In this document: positions 21,354 to 36,143 of the stretch, in pieces
Numbering within the stretch: position 1 is the first letter of the stretch
Layout: each line of letters begins with the position of its first letter
NCBI GenBank assembly: GCA_023014335.1
Contig: JAECYW010000005.1
Coordinates: 1,612,001 to 1,676,000 of the forward strand
DNA length: 64,000 nucleotides
Reading direction: 5' to 3'
Source: Galerina marginata
Lineage: Eukaryota > Basidiomycota > Agaricomycetes > Agaricales > Galerinaceae
Made by a program: the position numbers and the translations under genes
The notes under the pieces: model-generated
Told to the model about the DNA's origin: nothing
The model's database searches: none
The model's input: the letters and a program-made list of their open reading frames with translations, nothing else

Positions 21354-21946
21354 CGACCTCGCTTTCTCGGAAATATGGAAGATTTAATGCAATAGCCCAA
21401 GCTTGCCAACTGAAATCAACACCAGCCACTGGGATTCTCTTTAAGCTCGACCAACCTACCGCCGAGGTTATCAACTTTACTCGTCAAAAGCGTACTTTCT
21501 CAGTCTCTGCGAGAACTATTTGTAGTCCAATGGACCGCTCTTTCTTTCTTGGGCTTGTTATTTTCTCCATTGTCTTCTACTGTATGTTAATTATAAAATC
21601 GTACACCTTCAAGCTTGTCCACTGAGCATGATGCTGAAGCGGCGGAATTGTTAAATTTTGACCAGATATTACCATAAATGGGTATCTCTCGTGATGCTTT
21701 TTTAGCCCAATCATTACGTTGTTGCATCCCTCACTCAGAGTCACTGGCGCTTCAACAGTGTCTTGGGATAACTGCCTCGGCATCTTAGACCTCGTTCCAT
21801 TCAATGCTTCAAAATTCTCCTTGACAGGAGAGGATACCATCTGTATAACTCTATAGGACAGCAATATCATCATCACGACCTACATTATTACCTGCATCTC
21901 TCTATTTGACGCATTTGGACGTCTGTGAAATCACTACTGCTTTACT
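21354..21946. other. Intergenic region before ATG11
   Basis: About 0.6 kb. A minus-strand frame at 21577-21876 (99 codons) looks mildly protein-like but has no domain or gene context. Otherwise it is probably the promoter of ATG11. Confidence 0.35.
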
Positions 21947-24900
21947 ATGATTACAATTTGTCGGGCGGAGGATGGTCAAATTTTCCAGGCGAGTCCAGAA
22001 ATGCCTGCTCTCGTGTACTTCGTTATATTCTGACCTTGCTTTGATAGGTTAACGCGTCCGTGCGTGACATCGAAACGTTCGTGTGCAGTGTGTCCAACGC
22101 GTGGCATTGCTGACGTTTTATCCAGGACCGGAAGTCTTGAGGTTTTCTTACAAAGGGAAATTGGAGTCGAGGCTGAAGCTGCCTTAGCCTTTCTATCTGA
22201 CGGAAGACGGCTAACAACAAGTAATATCCGGGATTTGGGCAGTGTCCCAGACCAGGTGTGTGTCACCTCGTGATTAATCCGATTGATGTTCAAGTACTAA
22301 ATCTATATCACAGTATATCTTCGTCTTCAATCAAGACTATCTTGAGGCAAATGTCGAAGAAGTACTTAACCTTTTACTTATCGAGCCACCATTTCAGCCC
22401 GCGATTGAAGGTTTGCCGTTCCAACTTCCTCCTGGCTGGGTTTGACAAAGTATGTAGATGTGGGCACGACTCCCCCTATTCGTCATGCATCCCTTGCTGC
22501 ATCATATGCTCGAACCTCGCAGATACACCATGAACATATCCAGCTCACCCTCCATTCCCTTTCACTACAGCGGCAAGCATTGCAAATAGCTTCCATGAAT
22601 CTTGATTTTCATGTCTTGAGGATATCCGAAACGTTCGAGGAGTTCGCTGTTAACGCACGGAGGGAGTTGGAAAAACAGGCGTCCTTGTTGGAAGGGTTAG
22701 ATGCGGATTTAGAACTTCTTTCGAGAGTTGGTGTGCATGTGGAATTTTGCTCTGCTGCTGTGAGGATGGCGATAGAAGCTGGCGACCCGCAACGGGTACT
22801 TGCAGACTACGTGTCAAAGCTGAAGATGAAGCAAGTGGCTGATACTTGTATGAAGACCCACGGTTCGTCTCCTTGCCACTTTCTCCTCTTCCAGTGTGAG
22901 TTGATGTTGATATGTTATACTATTTAGGGGATTTGAAGTCCCTATTCGATAAGGTTGAACAGGCAGTCAACAAGCTTAAAGAGGGTGTCGCATCCGTACG
23001 GGCTAATTTGCTGAATTCCAAGTAAGTATTTCTATCAAGTCAGTTGGATTGATTTTTATCGTTATTTTAGTCTTTTCGATGAAGCTACTGCCTGCGCTCG
23101 AAGATCGCAAGACCTACTGGACCGCATAACGGATGCCTCCGCGACGTTAGAAAGTACTTAGCTCTTTATGTCGAGTTCTAGCCAAGTGTTCATCTTTAAT
23201 TCGTTTAGGCCCAGCTTCTGACGCCGACTCATTGCTACAAGGTCTGCTAATCTTCGTCGTACGACATATTTCTGCTGATCACATTAATCATTAGACTTAC
23301 GACACCTCGACGATGCTCATAGACACGAACTGCAAGAAATCACACATAAGAAGGTAAATGTTTTTCGTATCTGCCATTTCTATTCTTAACCATCTTAGCA
23401 CAGAATCTATACACTAGGCAATGTCTAACGGTATTACATCACATCACTGCAATAAACAACGACATTGTGCATGTTCCTCCCGCGCTCTCAGCCCTTGTCG
23501 TCAGCTTTCGCGGGAAGAACAGTTTTTCTCACATACAGAGACTGCATAACATGTTGTATGCCTACGGCGCGACAGTCATAGAGATCGTCAGAAGGAAAGA
23601 GTTTTGTGGGTTCTCGATCACTGCCCGTAAAATTATCAAGGAGTGCTGATTACTTGTGTACCTTTTTACAGCAAGTTTCTTCTATCAGCGTGCTCAAAGC
23701 ATTCTCGAGATTATGGCGAAAGTTTCGTAAGTGTTGTTGTGGGTTGAAGATCCGCCGTGGTTGGTTTAATAACCATGTTCCCTTATTTTTAGAGCTAGCG
23801 AACGGAAACGCCGCCAGGTTTATCGTAGCGAAGTTCACGGACAACTTCCTTTCGAGACTCGCGGAATGGATGATCCTGTTCCGACAATTGATTTCTCGCC
23901 CTCTGGAGGAAATGACTTTATTTACTCGTTTGAAAGGTCTGATGTTGATGGTGAGTCCCGTCTCCATTTTTGTGTGCCGAAATTGTCCTGTTGGTGCAAT
24001 TGCAGTCTGACAATCATCAGTCGAACAATTAAACCACTTTCATTTCTCTGTCTTTTCATTATGTTTTGTCTGACTATCTGTCACAGGTCTACTTCAAGTC
24101 CTGGACGACCTGGAGAAGTATGCCCGTTCAAGCGACAGCCCCGTTCCGCTCCAAGCAATACGGGAGTGCCGTGCCGCACTGGAAAAGCTAATAGGTAAAA
24201 TGGACAATCTAGAATTAGGCTTTGACAAGATCGCTGAACGTTCACGTGGGTCTTTTCATTTTGTGTGGAGTGTGTCCATGCTGACATTTGTATTCTATAC
24301 AGTTCTTTCGCGGTCACATATTTCACAATCTCGGCGACGTTGTAAGTCCGCAGTACTGCTTGGGTTAAAGGCATTTTAATGAGTTATTTCCAAGCTACCG
24401 AAGCGGAGGAAAAAATCATTCAAGAACTTGTAGAAGAACTGCGTACGACACAGGAAGCGAAGACACTACAGGAACATCTCTTCCAGGAAGACAAATCATC
24501 ACTCCAAGCCGAGATCCGCCATCTCAATGCCACTGCTGTCGAAAGCACCTCCGCACTATCGCTGGAACAGGAGCGATCAGCGCGTTTAGATCGCGAACTT
24601 CAACAAGTTCGTGCCCAGATGGAGAGTGAAGCTGTAGCCAGACGAATATTGGAGGAGAGGAACACAGAACTGGTCGCCGACATCTCCAAACAGCGAAATG
24701 AAATTGCCCGCGCCCTTGCCGACGCGACGGAACAAACCAAGCAGACTGAAATGGTACGGCAGGAGCTCGCACAGGTGCAAGATGAATTTGAGGAAATGAA
24801 GCAGCTGGAAAAGCGGAATGCCGACAAGGTTGCCAATCTTATGGAAGAGCAGGCGAAGAACTTGAAGCATTTGGAAGGTGCCAGAGCCCGTGGAGAGGAC

Positions 24901-27034
24901 TTGGAGTCCCAAATCCAAGCCGTACGCTCGGAGAGTGACGTGCTGCAACGAGAATTGAAGGAGGCCAGTGAGAAGAAGGACAAGCTTCTGAGAGATCAGC
25001 TCTCGGAGCACGACAGGAGACTCCGAGATCATATTGCGGAGGCCAACGTCGATCGGGCCGTTCTGGATCGCCAATTCTCTGAATTGCAGGCTGTTCTGGA
25101 GCATAAGGACCTGGAGCTTAAGGATCTCCGAGGCGACCTTGAAGTTGTGAACGCCGACGCCGTCGGCCTCCGCAACGAACTTCAGCGAGTTGAACTTGAG
25201 CTGAAGGCCGCCCGAACGACGATACAGGTCCTCCGGGATGACATCAAACTCGGACGTGCGTCGCAGCACGACTTTGAACAGCGGATAGAGAACAGCAGCC
25301 GACTCATTGCCCAAATTCTCGATGTTGCCATCAACTTCCGGAACTCTCATGTCAAGGCCCTCCATATCGCTCAGTCTATGGCCTCACATCCGAGCTCAGC
25401 GCGTCACGCAGTGAACAATATGGCGGAGTCGACCTTCTCCGTTGCCGGATTCCGTTATAACGTCATCGGCCAGCCCGATGAGCCCTCGCCCATCGACCCA
25501 TCCGATCCGACCACTGCTCTTGAAATCTTGAGGGAATTCGACCATGATCATTTCCTAGAGGCCGTCACTAAGACAGGTTCGACAATTCGCAAGTGGCAGA
25601 AACAGTGCAAGGAATACAGAGAGCGGGCAAAGGGCAAAATCTCATTTAGAAACTTTGCCAAAGGAGATCTGGCGTTGTTTCTGCCCACGCGGAACTCGGT
25701 TAGCAAACCCTGGGCGGCTTTCAATGGTGAGGCATAATTATCTTCTTCCCCTTTTTGTCTCCGTCTTGCCCGTTTTATAAAATCCGAAGTTTGTCCTGAC
25801 ACTTTCTTGTTTCACAGTTTCGTTTCCCCATTACTTTTTGCAAGCCACGGGTCATCTGGCTGAGCAATTGAAGACGAGAGAATGGATTGTCGCTAGGATA
25901 ACGTCAATTACAGAACGTGTAGTGGATCAGAAGGTGTGTTCCTCGACAGAGATGCGACTTTCTTCCGTGAAACTCAATTCATTCAATTTTGTATGGTGAT
26001 GCGATCAGGACCCTTCAAGTAACCCATACGGTCTTGGAGACGGGGTTAAGTATTACATGCTAGAAGTCGAAGACTGGACCCAGCCCAGCCATAACAAACG
26101 GCGAATATCCTCAAGGAAGGTGTCTGGGGGTGACAGTGAATCGAAGGAAGTCTTTCCAACAGGCCCCGGGAAAATAAGTCCTTCCGCCCTTCCTCCTGGC
26201 CCTCCAGAGGCTGAGGTGGAGGATACGTTCCTCGTCACGCATCCTCCAAATTCTCATTTTTTTCCGGCAAGGGGGCGGTCTAATAGCTCTCCGACCGCAC
26301 GTCCTTCGTCTCTTTCCCGTCTGCTAGCGCAGGCGTCACCTGCTCCGGAAAGTTTAACAGAAACTGTCCCGGGGCCTGTCCCTGGCATTAGAAGCCCGTC
26401 ACCTCCCACATCACCTCCTCCACCCCCGTCCCCCTCTCATCAAGCGGACTCGGTTCCGCAAAGTGCCAATAGTAACGCTAATAATAATAACACCAGCACA
26501 CCCAGCCTGCCTTCGCCTTTACGTCCTGGGTCTCGTGCCTCTCGACTGTCCACGACGTCGAGGTTCTCCGTGGGACGCATTCCTGTTCTAGGATCTGTTG
26601 TCTCTGCCCAGCCAAAAGCAGCTCCTACCACGGCTATTACTGAACAGGCTATTGCGGCGTCACCTACGTCTTCTGGCGATAATCCATTCATGTCGCCGGT
26701 GACACCTTCACCCGAGGGATCGATCTCTGATGCTCTAGCAAATGGGTTGAAGAAACCATCACGCCCGACCCCCCAGCCGCCTTCTCGGCTGTCTTCACTT
26801 GCCTCGACCTCCTCACAGACCACAGTTGTCGCGAGACCATCGCTCGCGACGACGAATACGCTGGCGAATATCGCGAATAGCTGGGGCATGTCGTTTGGAC
26901 GGAAGAAAAAGTCGGAACTTGGGAATCTGACTCCCACTGTCGAGACCTCTGGTGATAGCATCGAACGGGAGACCCCTGCAACTGACAACCCGAACTCTTC
27001 ACATTCTGCACGAGACCTGCTGAAACGATTTTGA
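21947..27034 (+). CDS. ATG11: Autophagy-related protein 11 (scaffold for selective autophagy)
   Basis: A long multi-exon gene. Exon 1 (21947-21988) encodes MITICRAEDGQIFQ, and splicing to VNASVRDIET then TGSLEVFLQREIGVE gives the ubiquitin-like N-terminus of Atg11. Helical exons follow across 22300-24360 (for example PPIRHASLAASYARTSQIHH and LLQVLDDLEKYARSS). A long coiled coil covers about 24400-25300. The C-terminal claw domain reads GDLALFLPTRNSVSKPWAAF, then after an intron VSFPHYFLQATGHLAEQLKT, then NPYGLGDGVKYYMLEVEDW. A tail of about 300 residues, rich in Ser and Pro, ends at 27034. Atg11 bridges cargo receptors to the Atg1 kinase at the phagophore assembly site in mitophagy, pexophagy and related pathways. 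Internal exon ends between 22900 and 24380 were not all fixed. The first intron appears to be GC-AG. Confidence 0.93.
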
Positions 27035-28053
27035 TTCGGCGTCATTCTTTCTTTACTTAGTTTCTTCTACCTTGTTTTGAATTTAGTTGTCGTTTATTTG
27101 TTCTATTCTCGCAAGGAAATGTACCATAGTAGTTATAATCTTCTGAAAGTCAATCTTCGGTGCTATCATTGCCGACGATTCTGAAGCTATCATTGGAATT
27201 TTTGACCTTTCACGTCAAGGAAGCAACCTACATTATTCATCAGCAGTAGATTGTGTCGTACGTAAAACAGACAAATACCCCGCGATATGGATGAAGAAAG
27301 CCTAGGAGGACAACTGAGTGTCAATCAAATTTTACCGAACTTGCTCTTGGTGGAGGTGTAAGACTGAAACGCGATGGATCAAATTGGAAATGCTGAGCGA
27401 ATTACATTCCTCGAGCGGAGGTTTGTCGGGGTGGTGGTGCTATTTCGGCGAGGACTGGTTTGGTAAAATGTGAAAAAGTTGCGACGGGGCATTCAATAGG
27501 ATCCGAATCTCGCTTCCCGATTGGAAACTGCATCCACCCAGAACCCGCCTCCGCCCCAGGAGAAACCTCGATGAAATTGATTGGCAATAGTTGCGATCCT
27601 GGAGGCGGAGAAACGTTTGCGGGGTAAGACAGCCCAGAAAAAAGGTGTATCTGCTATTTGAACTCGACTCTGTTGGGAGAGGAGGACTCGGATCCAAGGC
27701 GTGACACGTATTTTAGTTTGGGAGATAGAAGCAGTGATCGAATCGGGATGAAAGAAGAAGCAAAAGCAGCAAAGGACCGTGAGAGCCGGCCTAAACCCGA
27801 AAACGGAAGTCAGATTTTCGATCGGCAACAGGCGCTTTCTTTCAGCAGAACATACACATGGGGATCCAGACACGACACTGGAGAAGGTTGGCGACTTGGG
27901 CGGAGTACCTCTGGAAAAACTTGGTCATCTGGACGCACCACATCGACATCTTCTATACCCACCTATCCTCATAATATAAATACCCTCACCTTCCCTCCTC
28001 ACCTCTCCATCCGTTCCCACTTCTCCTCTCATCCACGCAGTACACAAGTTACA
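27035..28053. other. Promoter region of the MFS transporter
   Basis: About 1 kb between ATG11 and the sugar transporter with no convincing gene. A TATA-like element and a C/T-rich leader lie at its 3' end. Confidence 0.45.
27971..28053 (+). promoter_or_regulatory. TATA-like box and CT-rich leader of the sugar transporter
   Basis: An ataatataaatacc element (27971-27984) lies about 70-80 bp before the ATG at 28054. It is followed by a C/T-rich stretch up to about 28040. This layout is common at strongly expressed fungal genes. The function is inferred. Confidence 0.55.
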
Positions 28054-30024
28054 ATGGGTGCTGGAGCTGTTGCAACATCGGGCACTGCTGCCGCTTACGG
28101 CCATCTCGTTGACCCCAACAGGAAGTGGTACAACAACAAACGGTATGGGTCGCCCTAATTCTTCTCCAACGTTCAGCCATTTACACCTCAATTTTGTCTC
28201 CTAAAGGATTATCTACCTCAACTTCTGGATTTTGCTTCTGTGCGTACCCCATGGCACTTTCTATATTTATTTTTCTGACAATATTTCCTTTTAGCCTGAT
28301 CACGTCTTCCACCAATGGATATGATGGAAGTATGATGAACGGTTTGCAATCCCTAGATCAGTGGGCGAACTATTTCGGTCACCCCACCGGTGGAAAGCTT
28401 GGTCTGCTTAACGCCATCCAAGTGAGTTGCCTATTGGTGGACGTCCATGTGTTACATTTCTGACCTCATTCTTAGAATATTGGCAGTCTGGCTGCTTACC
28501 CCATCTCCCCATACCTCGCTGATGGACTCGGTCGTCGCCCCACCATTTTCATTGGTGCCACCATTATGTGCGTTGCCACAGCTGTTCAGACCGCCTCGGT
28601 TTCCGTTGGCATGTTTATTGGTGCTCGGTATGTCTATGAATCCGCTAGAAAGCAAGCTTTAGTCCTGAATTGCCTCCCAGTTTCCTCATCGGCTTCGGTC
28701 TTACCTTCGCCGCTGGTGCCGCCCCCATGTTGGTCACCGAAATCGCCTACCCAGTTTACCGTGGTCAATTAACTTCGACCTACAACTCCCTCTGGTACTC
28801 AGGGGCTATTATGTACGTCTATTTTTAGTTGTGGGCGCTTTGCAGTTAATTGATGAAATATCAAATTAAAGCGCTGCCTGGACCACCTACGGCTCGTTCA
28901 AGATCCACACCACTTGGGCCTGGCGTCTCCCTTCCGTCCTCCAGGCGCTTCCCTCCGTCCTGCAGGTCTGCCTGATCTGGTTCGCCCCAGAGTCCCCACG
29001 TTGGTTGATCAGCAAAGGCCGCAATGCGCAAGCCCTGAAGACTCTGGCTTACTACCACGCTGATGGCAATGAGGACGATGCCCTCGTCAGATATGAATAC
29101 GAGGAAATCAAAGCCGCCATTGAGCTCGATCGTCAAGTCGAATCCACCGTCGGCTGGAAGACCCTCTTCGCCACGACCGGAAACAGGAAGCGCATGAGGA
29201 TCATCATTGCCCTCGCCTTCTTCTCCCAATGGTCCGGAAACGGTCTCGTCTCCTACTACCTCAACAAGGTCTTCGACACCATCGGCATCACAAACCCGAC
29301 CATCCAGCTCCTCATCAACGGTATCCTCCAGATCTGGAACTTGGCCTGGGCTCTCCTCGCTTCATCCCTCGTTGACAAAGTCGGCCGTCGCATCCTTTTC
29401 TTGACCTCCGTCTGTGGCATGCTCCTCTTCTTCACCTTCCAGACGGTTTGTTCTGCAGTCTACGCGCAGACACAAAACCAGTCCGCCGCCCACGCCGTCA
29501 TTGCGTTCATCTTCCTGTACTACGCCTCTTACGATCTCGCCTTCACCCCGCTCATCGTGTCCTACACCGTCGAGATTCTGCCATACCAGCTCCGCGCTAA
29601 GGGCTTCACCGTCTTCAACTTCGCCATTTCCCTTTCACTCATCTTCAACCAATACGTTAACCCTATTGCTCTTGGTACGTTCCTTGTCATCCAAACATTT
29701 TATTGCTCGGACTAATTATACCACACAGATGCTATTCAATGGAAATACTATCTTGTCTACGTTGTCTGGCTTTTCTTCGAGGGTGTCTTCCTCTACTTCT
29801 GTGAGTAAACCTTCCCATCTACGTCTTGCCCGTCTAATCATATATCTCGTACTCCAGTCGTCATCGAGACAAAGAACCGAACTCTGGAGGAAACCGCCGC
29901 CCTCTTCGACGGTGAGGATGCCGCCGAACAGCTCGCCGCTGCTGCGCACCATAACGAGCAACATACCGACAATGAGAAGGACGAGAAGTCTTCTGGGTCC
30001 TTCCGGGAGGAGATCAAGGCTTAA
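28054..30024 (+). CDS. MFS sugar transporter (hexose / lactose-permease-like)
   Basis: Exons spell a full 12-helix sugar porter. After MGAGAVATSGTAAAYGHLVD come NGYDGSMMNGLQSLDQW, NIGSLAAYPISPYLADGLGR followed by RPTIF (the MFS signature between helices 2 and 3), FAPESPRWLISKGRN, ALAFFSQWSGNGLVSYYLNK, DKVGRRILF, VEILPYQLRAKGF and ETKNRTLEETAALFDGEDAA. The ETKxRTLEE motif after the last helix and the WKYYLVY segment place it among fungal hexose and lactose-permease-like (LAC12-type) porters. The real sugar cannot be decided. There are several short introns, including ones near 28140-28205, 28420-28475 and 28628-28680, and two more between 29675 and 29860. The charged cytosolic tail ends at 30024. 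Confidence 0.93.
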
Positions 30025-33000
30025 TCGACGTTCACTTAATTCGCTGCCCTCGATAGACTGTGACTTGTCCATGATATCTATTACTCGTCGTATTTCGCTA
30101 GTGGGGTTTGTGGGCGGGTCGTTCGGTAGTGTATCATTTCTTCTTGGCCTGGATCGTCTGGGAGAGCGGATTTTCTCCCAGATTATTCTGGTCTTTCCTT
30201 TCCTCGCCTTGCACCCCGCTATCGTTGGCTCTGGTTTGTAATTGTACCAATATCCCACTTTATTTACCCATCATGTCTCATACGAAATCCACGACTTTGC
30301 ATTCAAATTTCTTTATTCGATCTTGGATCAAATATCCCTGCAAGTTGGCTTTCAAGATCTTAACACCCTGCTCATTAGTTGAACATCATGGAAATCAAAC
30401 ATCGAGACGGCTCGGGAATCTAACCAATTACATGCTGCCCGATGCACGTCGCTTAAATCCCGTGGCGCATTCATCATGATCAAGCGCCGCAATCAGCATC
30501 AGTGTAGCAAGCACCTACAGGCATGTACCGAATGAGTGCATTATTGTATTACCATGGATTTTACTTGAACTTTTTCCCGGCAGGGCTTTAACAACTACTG
30601 ACAACATCAAGCCTAACCCTTGTGAACTCCTCATGACAACTCCACGTGTAATGATGGAGGTCACTGTCTATAATCATGGGGTCCGAAGAGGACTTGCACA
30701 TAGATTTCTTTCATCGTACTACCCCCGTTGGCTGGGCTAAGTGCTACTTTGTAGGTTTGTACCTGCACCCCAATGACACGGAATTACCCCAAGCTCCGAA
30801 AATACCATCTGCTGGAACTTGTTGTGAATTGTGACTTTCGTTCCACTTTCTACCAGTCCATTACTCAGATCATGAATCACAACATCTTCTGACCAAGGTT
30901 AACTGATCTCGCCCAGAGATGTCTTCTCCCATTGCCTGATACTCTGCCTACCTACAGGAAAAGAAGCACAGCACAATCGCCGCCTCCCATCCCCTAGGGT
31001 TGGCGGGCCTTTCTGCGAACTGCGGTAGGCCAGTATTTCGGAGAGTAGAGGTTGGGCGGATGGAGGGGCCGGATTGCGTAAGGCGATGGCACTCCACGCG
31101 GGAGGACTATAATTAACTGGACGCATCCCCGCATGGATTGCATGTTTTGAGTGGCCCATATAGCAACATTTACTCAGAGCGACTGTAGTGGTAAATTACT
31201 TGGAGTCTTCGATGGGAGAAGGTAGTTGTCAATTAATCATGTATGACCTCTTTACTTACCTTTACACACAACATGACTATCTATGGCCTCCAATTAGAAC
31301 CTCTCCCAGAACTCACGCAAAAAAAGCACTGGATAATCTTCCTTCCTATCAGCTTGACAATACGGGCAACGTACGGGAAACTAGATGTGGACAGTCAGTG
31401 AAAGAGGTACGGAGATATAGATCTGACGTAACCTACACTCTTCGCAAGGACATATGCACGCCATATGTCAACCAACATCGTCATCTTCAAAAATTAGTAG
31501 AGCCGATAAAAAATTTCAAAGCCTGAAGACCGTGTCAAGGGTAGATAACAGAACGCGATGTGAACGGTAAAGGCACTCGGTAACAGAAGCCCGAGAGAAC
31601 TCCTGGGCCTGGGCGAAAGAACACTTGGAGAAGATAGCACAGGACGGCCAGAAGTCGATTCATGGACTTATCACCATCCAGAGAATTACGGTATGATAGA
31701 GCTTCATAATAACCGAAAAGGAAGATCGGTGTGGGTGATCCATTGAAGCGGCAAGTTACCCAGCCAGTAATGATTAATGAGTATTTATACGACTGAAATC
31801 AATGATGAACCGTGGAGTGCGCGATCGTCGAGAATTTGGAGCCCGAACGATATCAAACATCTGGGGTCACAAAAACGTCGGTATCAGGTCGGTATGGCCA
31901 GCCCAAACGAGCACGAAAAGATATCAGATCCCAAGGACATTATCGTGGTGCGACACAGAAGCTGAACTCGTGTTGTGTTATCTCGCCTAACCGCCTTCCA
32001 AAGTCCAGATTCTGACAACATACAGCTCAACTTGCCTCAAGGCCCGAATCTCCGCACAATAAAGGAGCGGCGACACACATGTCGAAAGGTATCGTAAAGC
32101 AGCAGACGGCGCTGAGAACGAAAACATGGATAACGCAAAGCCATTTAACCACGGTAGGGGAGCGCTGGGAAGCCGGGTGACCTTTCCAGTGACAGAAGTT
32201 CGCGAGCCTCGCCGGCGGTGTGGGTGGACATTGAAGGGCGCACAGACGACGAGAAGCGTGATCGTCAGTGCATACCGTAAAGCCCGCTTTCATCACAAGC
32301 AGAAGCAAGGTAGAGGGTTAATTACTGCTGCCAAATCTTGGGCAGAGATCAAGGAGGTGGACGAATCGATCGAGACAGCGGCCGAGCATTGAATGGGAGT
32401 TGAAAGAGGGGCATTAATTCCTTTCCATTGCGATTCATGGGAGTGCGTTCCCATTGAGGTTATGAAGCCAAAGAGCCTATGTCAAGTCTGTCTAACCTTG
32501 TCCAACATACAAAATTACGCGCAGAAGAAGGTCAGAGGGTTGACGAATCGGGGGTGTGCCATGTCTCTGTCACTGGCTTGCGTGTACGCTGAACATGTGG
32601 CGCGCGGTCATGAGTCCATGCCACGAATAAAACATGGACGAGAGGAGAAATCAAACGACATACATACCATAGGGACGTCCTCGACGTACAACTTGGCAAT
32701 GAGTTGGGAGTTCCGATTGAATCGTCGGGACATGGTAGTTGATGCACAAAGTCTAAAGGACCGATTATTCCGAAAAACTTCAGAGAAATTTCAAGAAATC
32801 AAGGAGCCCTACCGTGTCGCCCGAAAGTCAAGTTACCCGTGGGGAAATATAGAGTGTTGTGGAGAGGTGTACCAGGGTGCCATGCGTGCAGATCCAAGAG
32901 TTGTGACATTTTATAAATAAAGAAACGTACAGAAACAGGAGTTCTAAACTTTCACTTTTGAGCTCCTCTTCCAAGTCCATATCATGTGGTACGGAATTGT

Positions 33001-33703
33001 TCTAGTGTTACAAAAAGGATTTTTTAAGGGGATTAGAATGTTGCGTAAAATTGACTGTATATCTTCTCTGGAGTGCCTTTTTCCCCACTCAACCCATCCT
33101 TGGACGCCGGGCTCGCCGCCTGCGTGGCGAAGCACAGACAGCCAGGACGACGACGAGGTCGCCCCGCCAATGTGAAATCACACGACGGCGAGGGAGGACC
33201 ATAAATAACTACACAGGCGGATGACAGAGGAACGGCAACGCCGCCAAGGACATCCCCGCTCGACAAGTGCCACCTCCAACCCCAACCGACCGACCGACCA
33301 ACACGGCCTTCTCCTCTCTCCTTCGAGGTTACAGTCCGTACAACGACTTACGAGTACGTAGCACGGAGAAACGAGAAGAAAGAAAAAAATACCACAACGA
33401 CTATATCGTACCAACGCGCAAAAACCAGGACGAATCAAATGGAATAATAAAAATGAAATGGCAGAATGGAGATCAACAGGAACAGGGACGGAAGCCAACA
33501 AATGAGTGTGAGGAAGTGAGGATTAGAGTAGGTAGGAGACGACGGGCTGGAGCGGGAAGCGAGAATATGTGAAAGTGTGATAGAATATACAGTCAAGACG
33601 TGGAGAGACGGTAGGTGTGTGTGGTGTGTTGTAAGGACCTTCATGAGTCCGCCTTGCATCATCATCATCATCCGAATCGTCAGATCAACTATCTCTGGTT
33701 CGT
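30025..33703. other. Gene-poor region of about 3.7 kb
   Basis: No frame with a recognisable domain on either strand. The longest is 175 codons at 32393-32920 and has no family features. The left end is the 3' flank of the sugar transporter. The right end is the 3' flank of PP1 and includes a short CAT repeat (about 33657-33672). It may hold old repeats or non-coding transcripts, but nothing can be named. Confidence 0.45.
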
Positions 33704-35409
<1,706 letters not shown>

Positions 35410-36143
35410 GCTTTTCTGTGCTCGATGAACCGCTGAATCCGCTTGCTGGGCCCGCTAATGTATTCCTGAGCTCGCTTCCGACGACCTGTAGCGCCAAAAA
35501 CGTGGAGAAGGTGCAAAAAAAGGCGTGCGGGGAGGCAGTAAAGATGCTTGGACGACCCTGGACGTCAAAGGCGCAGCACAGGGCAGATAGGGACACCTTT
35601 TCGCAGATTCGCGAGGAGAAAAGAGGGAGACGGGCGGGTGGGGTGCGTGGATTGCTCGGGAGATGGAGTTTTGGGGGTGAATGGAATATCGATGGTGGGC
35701 GGTGCAGATAACAGCGGGTCTTCAACATCGCCAAAAACGGATTACTTCGGAGTCCGCCGTGGGAATCGTGAAAATAATTTCAACAGCCTCCTATAAAAGT
35801 CGGTTTACATTCTTATCTCAATAAAGTTTCATGAATACAATTAATGTCCATATAGTACTACTCGTACACTTGTACACGAACAGTATGCTACACATCGAGG
35901 TGGACTAAGCCTCTTTTTTATTTAATCCATCGACTTAGTAATGTTTCACGTATCCTCATGCCAAGTTGCCACGAACGCCATGCATCACCCCGATAATCAC
36001 CACACCGACGTGTCCGAGTACCTAGCCGAGGCGATTTCAAAGCTCAGCGCTCAACCATCATCATAACCTCTCCGATCGAGCCAGAGGTGCAGCCAACTGG
36101 GCAGCAGAAACCGGCGTTTGGCCTGTCGGAGACGGGAGAGCAC
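35410..36143. other. Intergenic region PP1 / PH-domain gene
   Basis: About 0.73 kb. It should hold the PP1 promoter and the 3' end of the next minus-strand gene. If the PH gene uses another acceptor, its coding end extends to 36044. No separate gene seen. Confidence 0.4.

Noticed and set aside
21577..21876. 99-codon minus-strand frame before ATG11
   Set aside because: Slightly protein-like composition but no domain, splice context or family resemblance. Mentioned only in the intergenic entry.
24586..25365. 259-codon minus-strand frame
   Set aside because: It is the antisense of the ATG11 coiled-coil exon. Regular codon patterns of heptad-repeat proteins produce long antisense frames.
26440..27045. 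201-codon minus-strand frame
   Set aside because: Antisense of the Ser/Pro-rich ATG11 tail, with no independent features.
32393..32920. 175-codon plus-strand open frame
   Set aside because: No domain, signal or homology-like motif, no splice partners, and composition like translated non-coding DNA. Not called as a gene.
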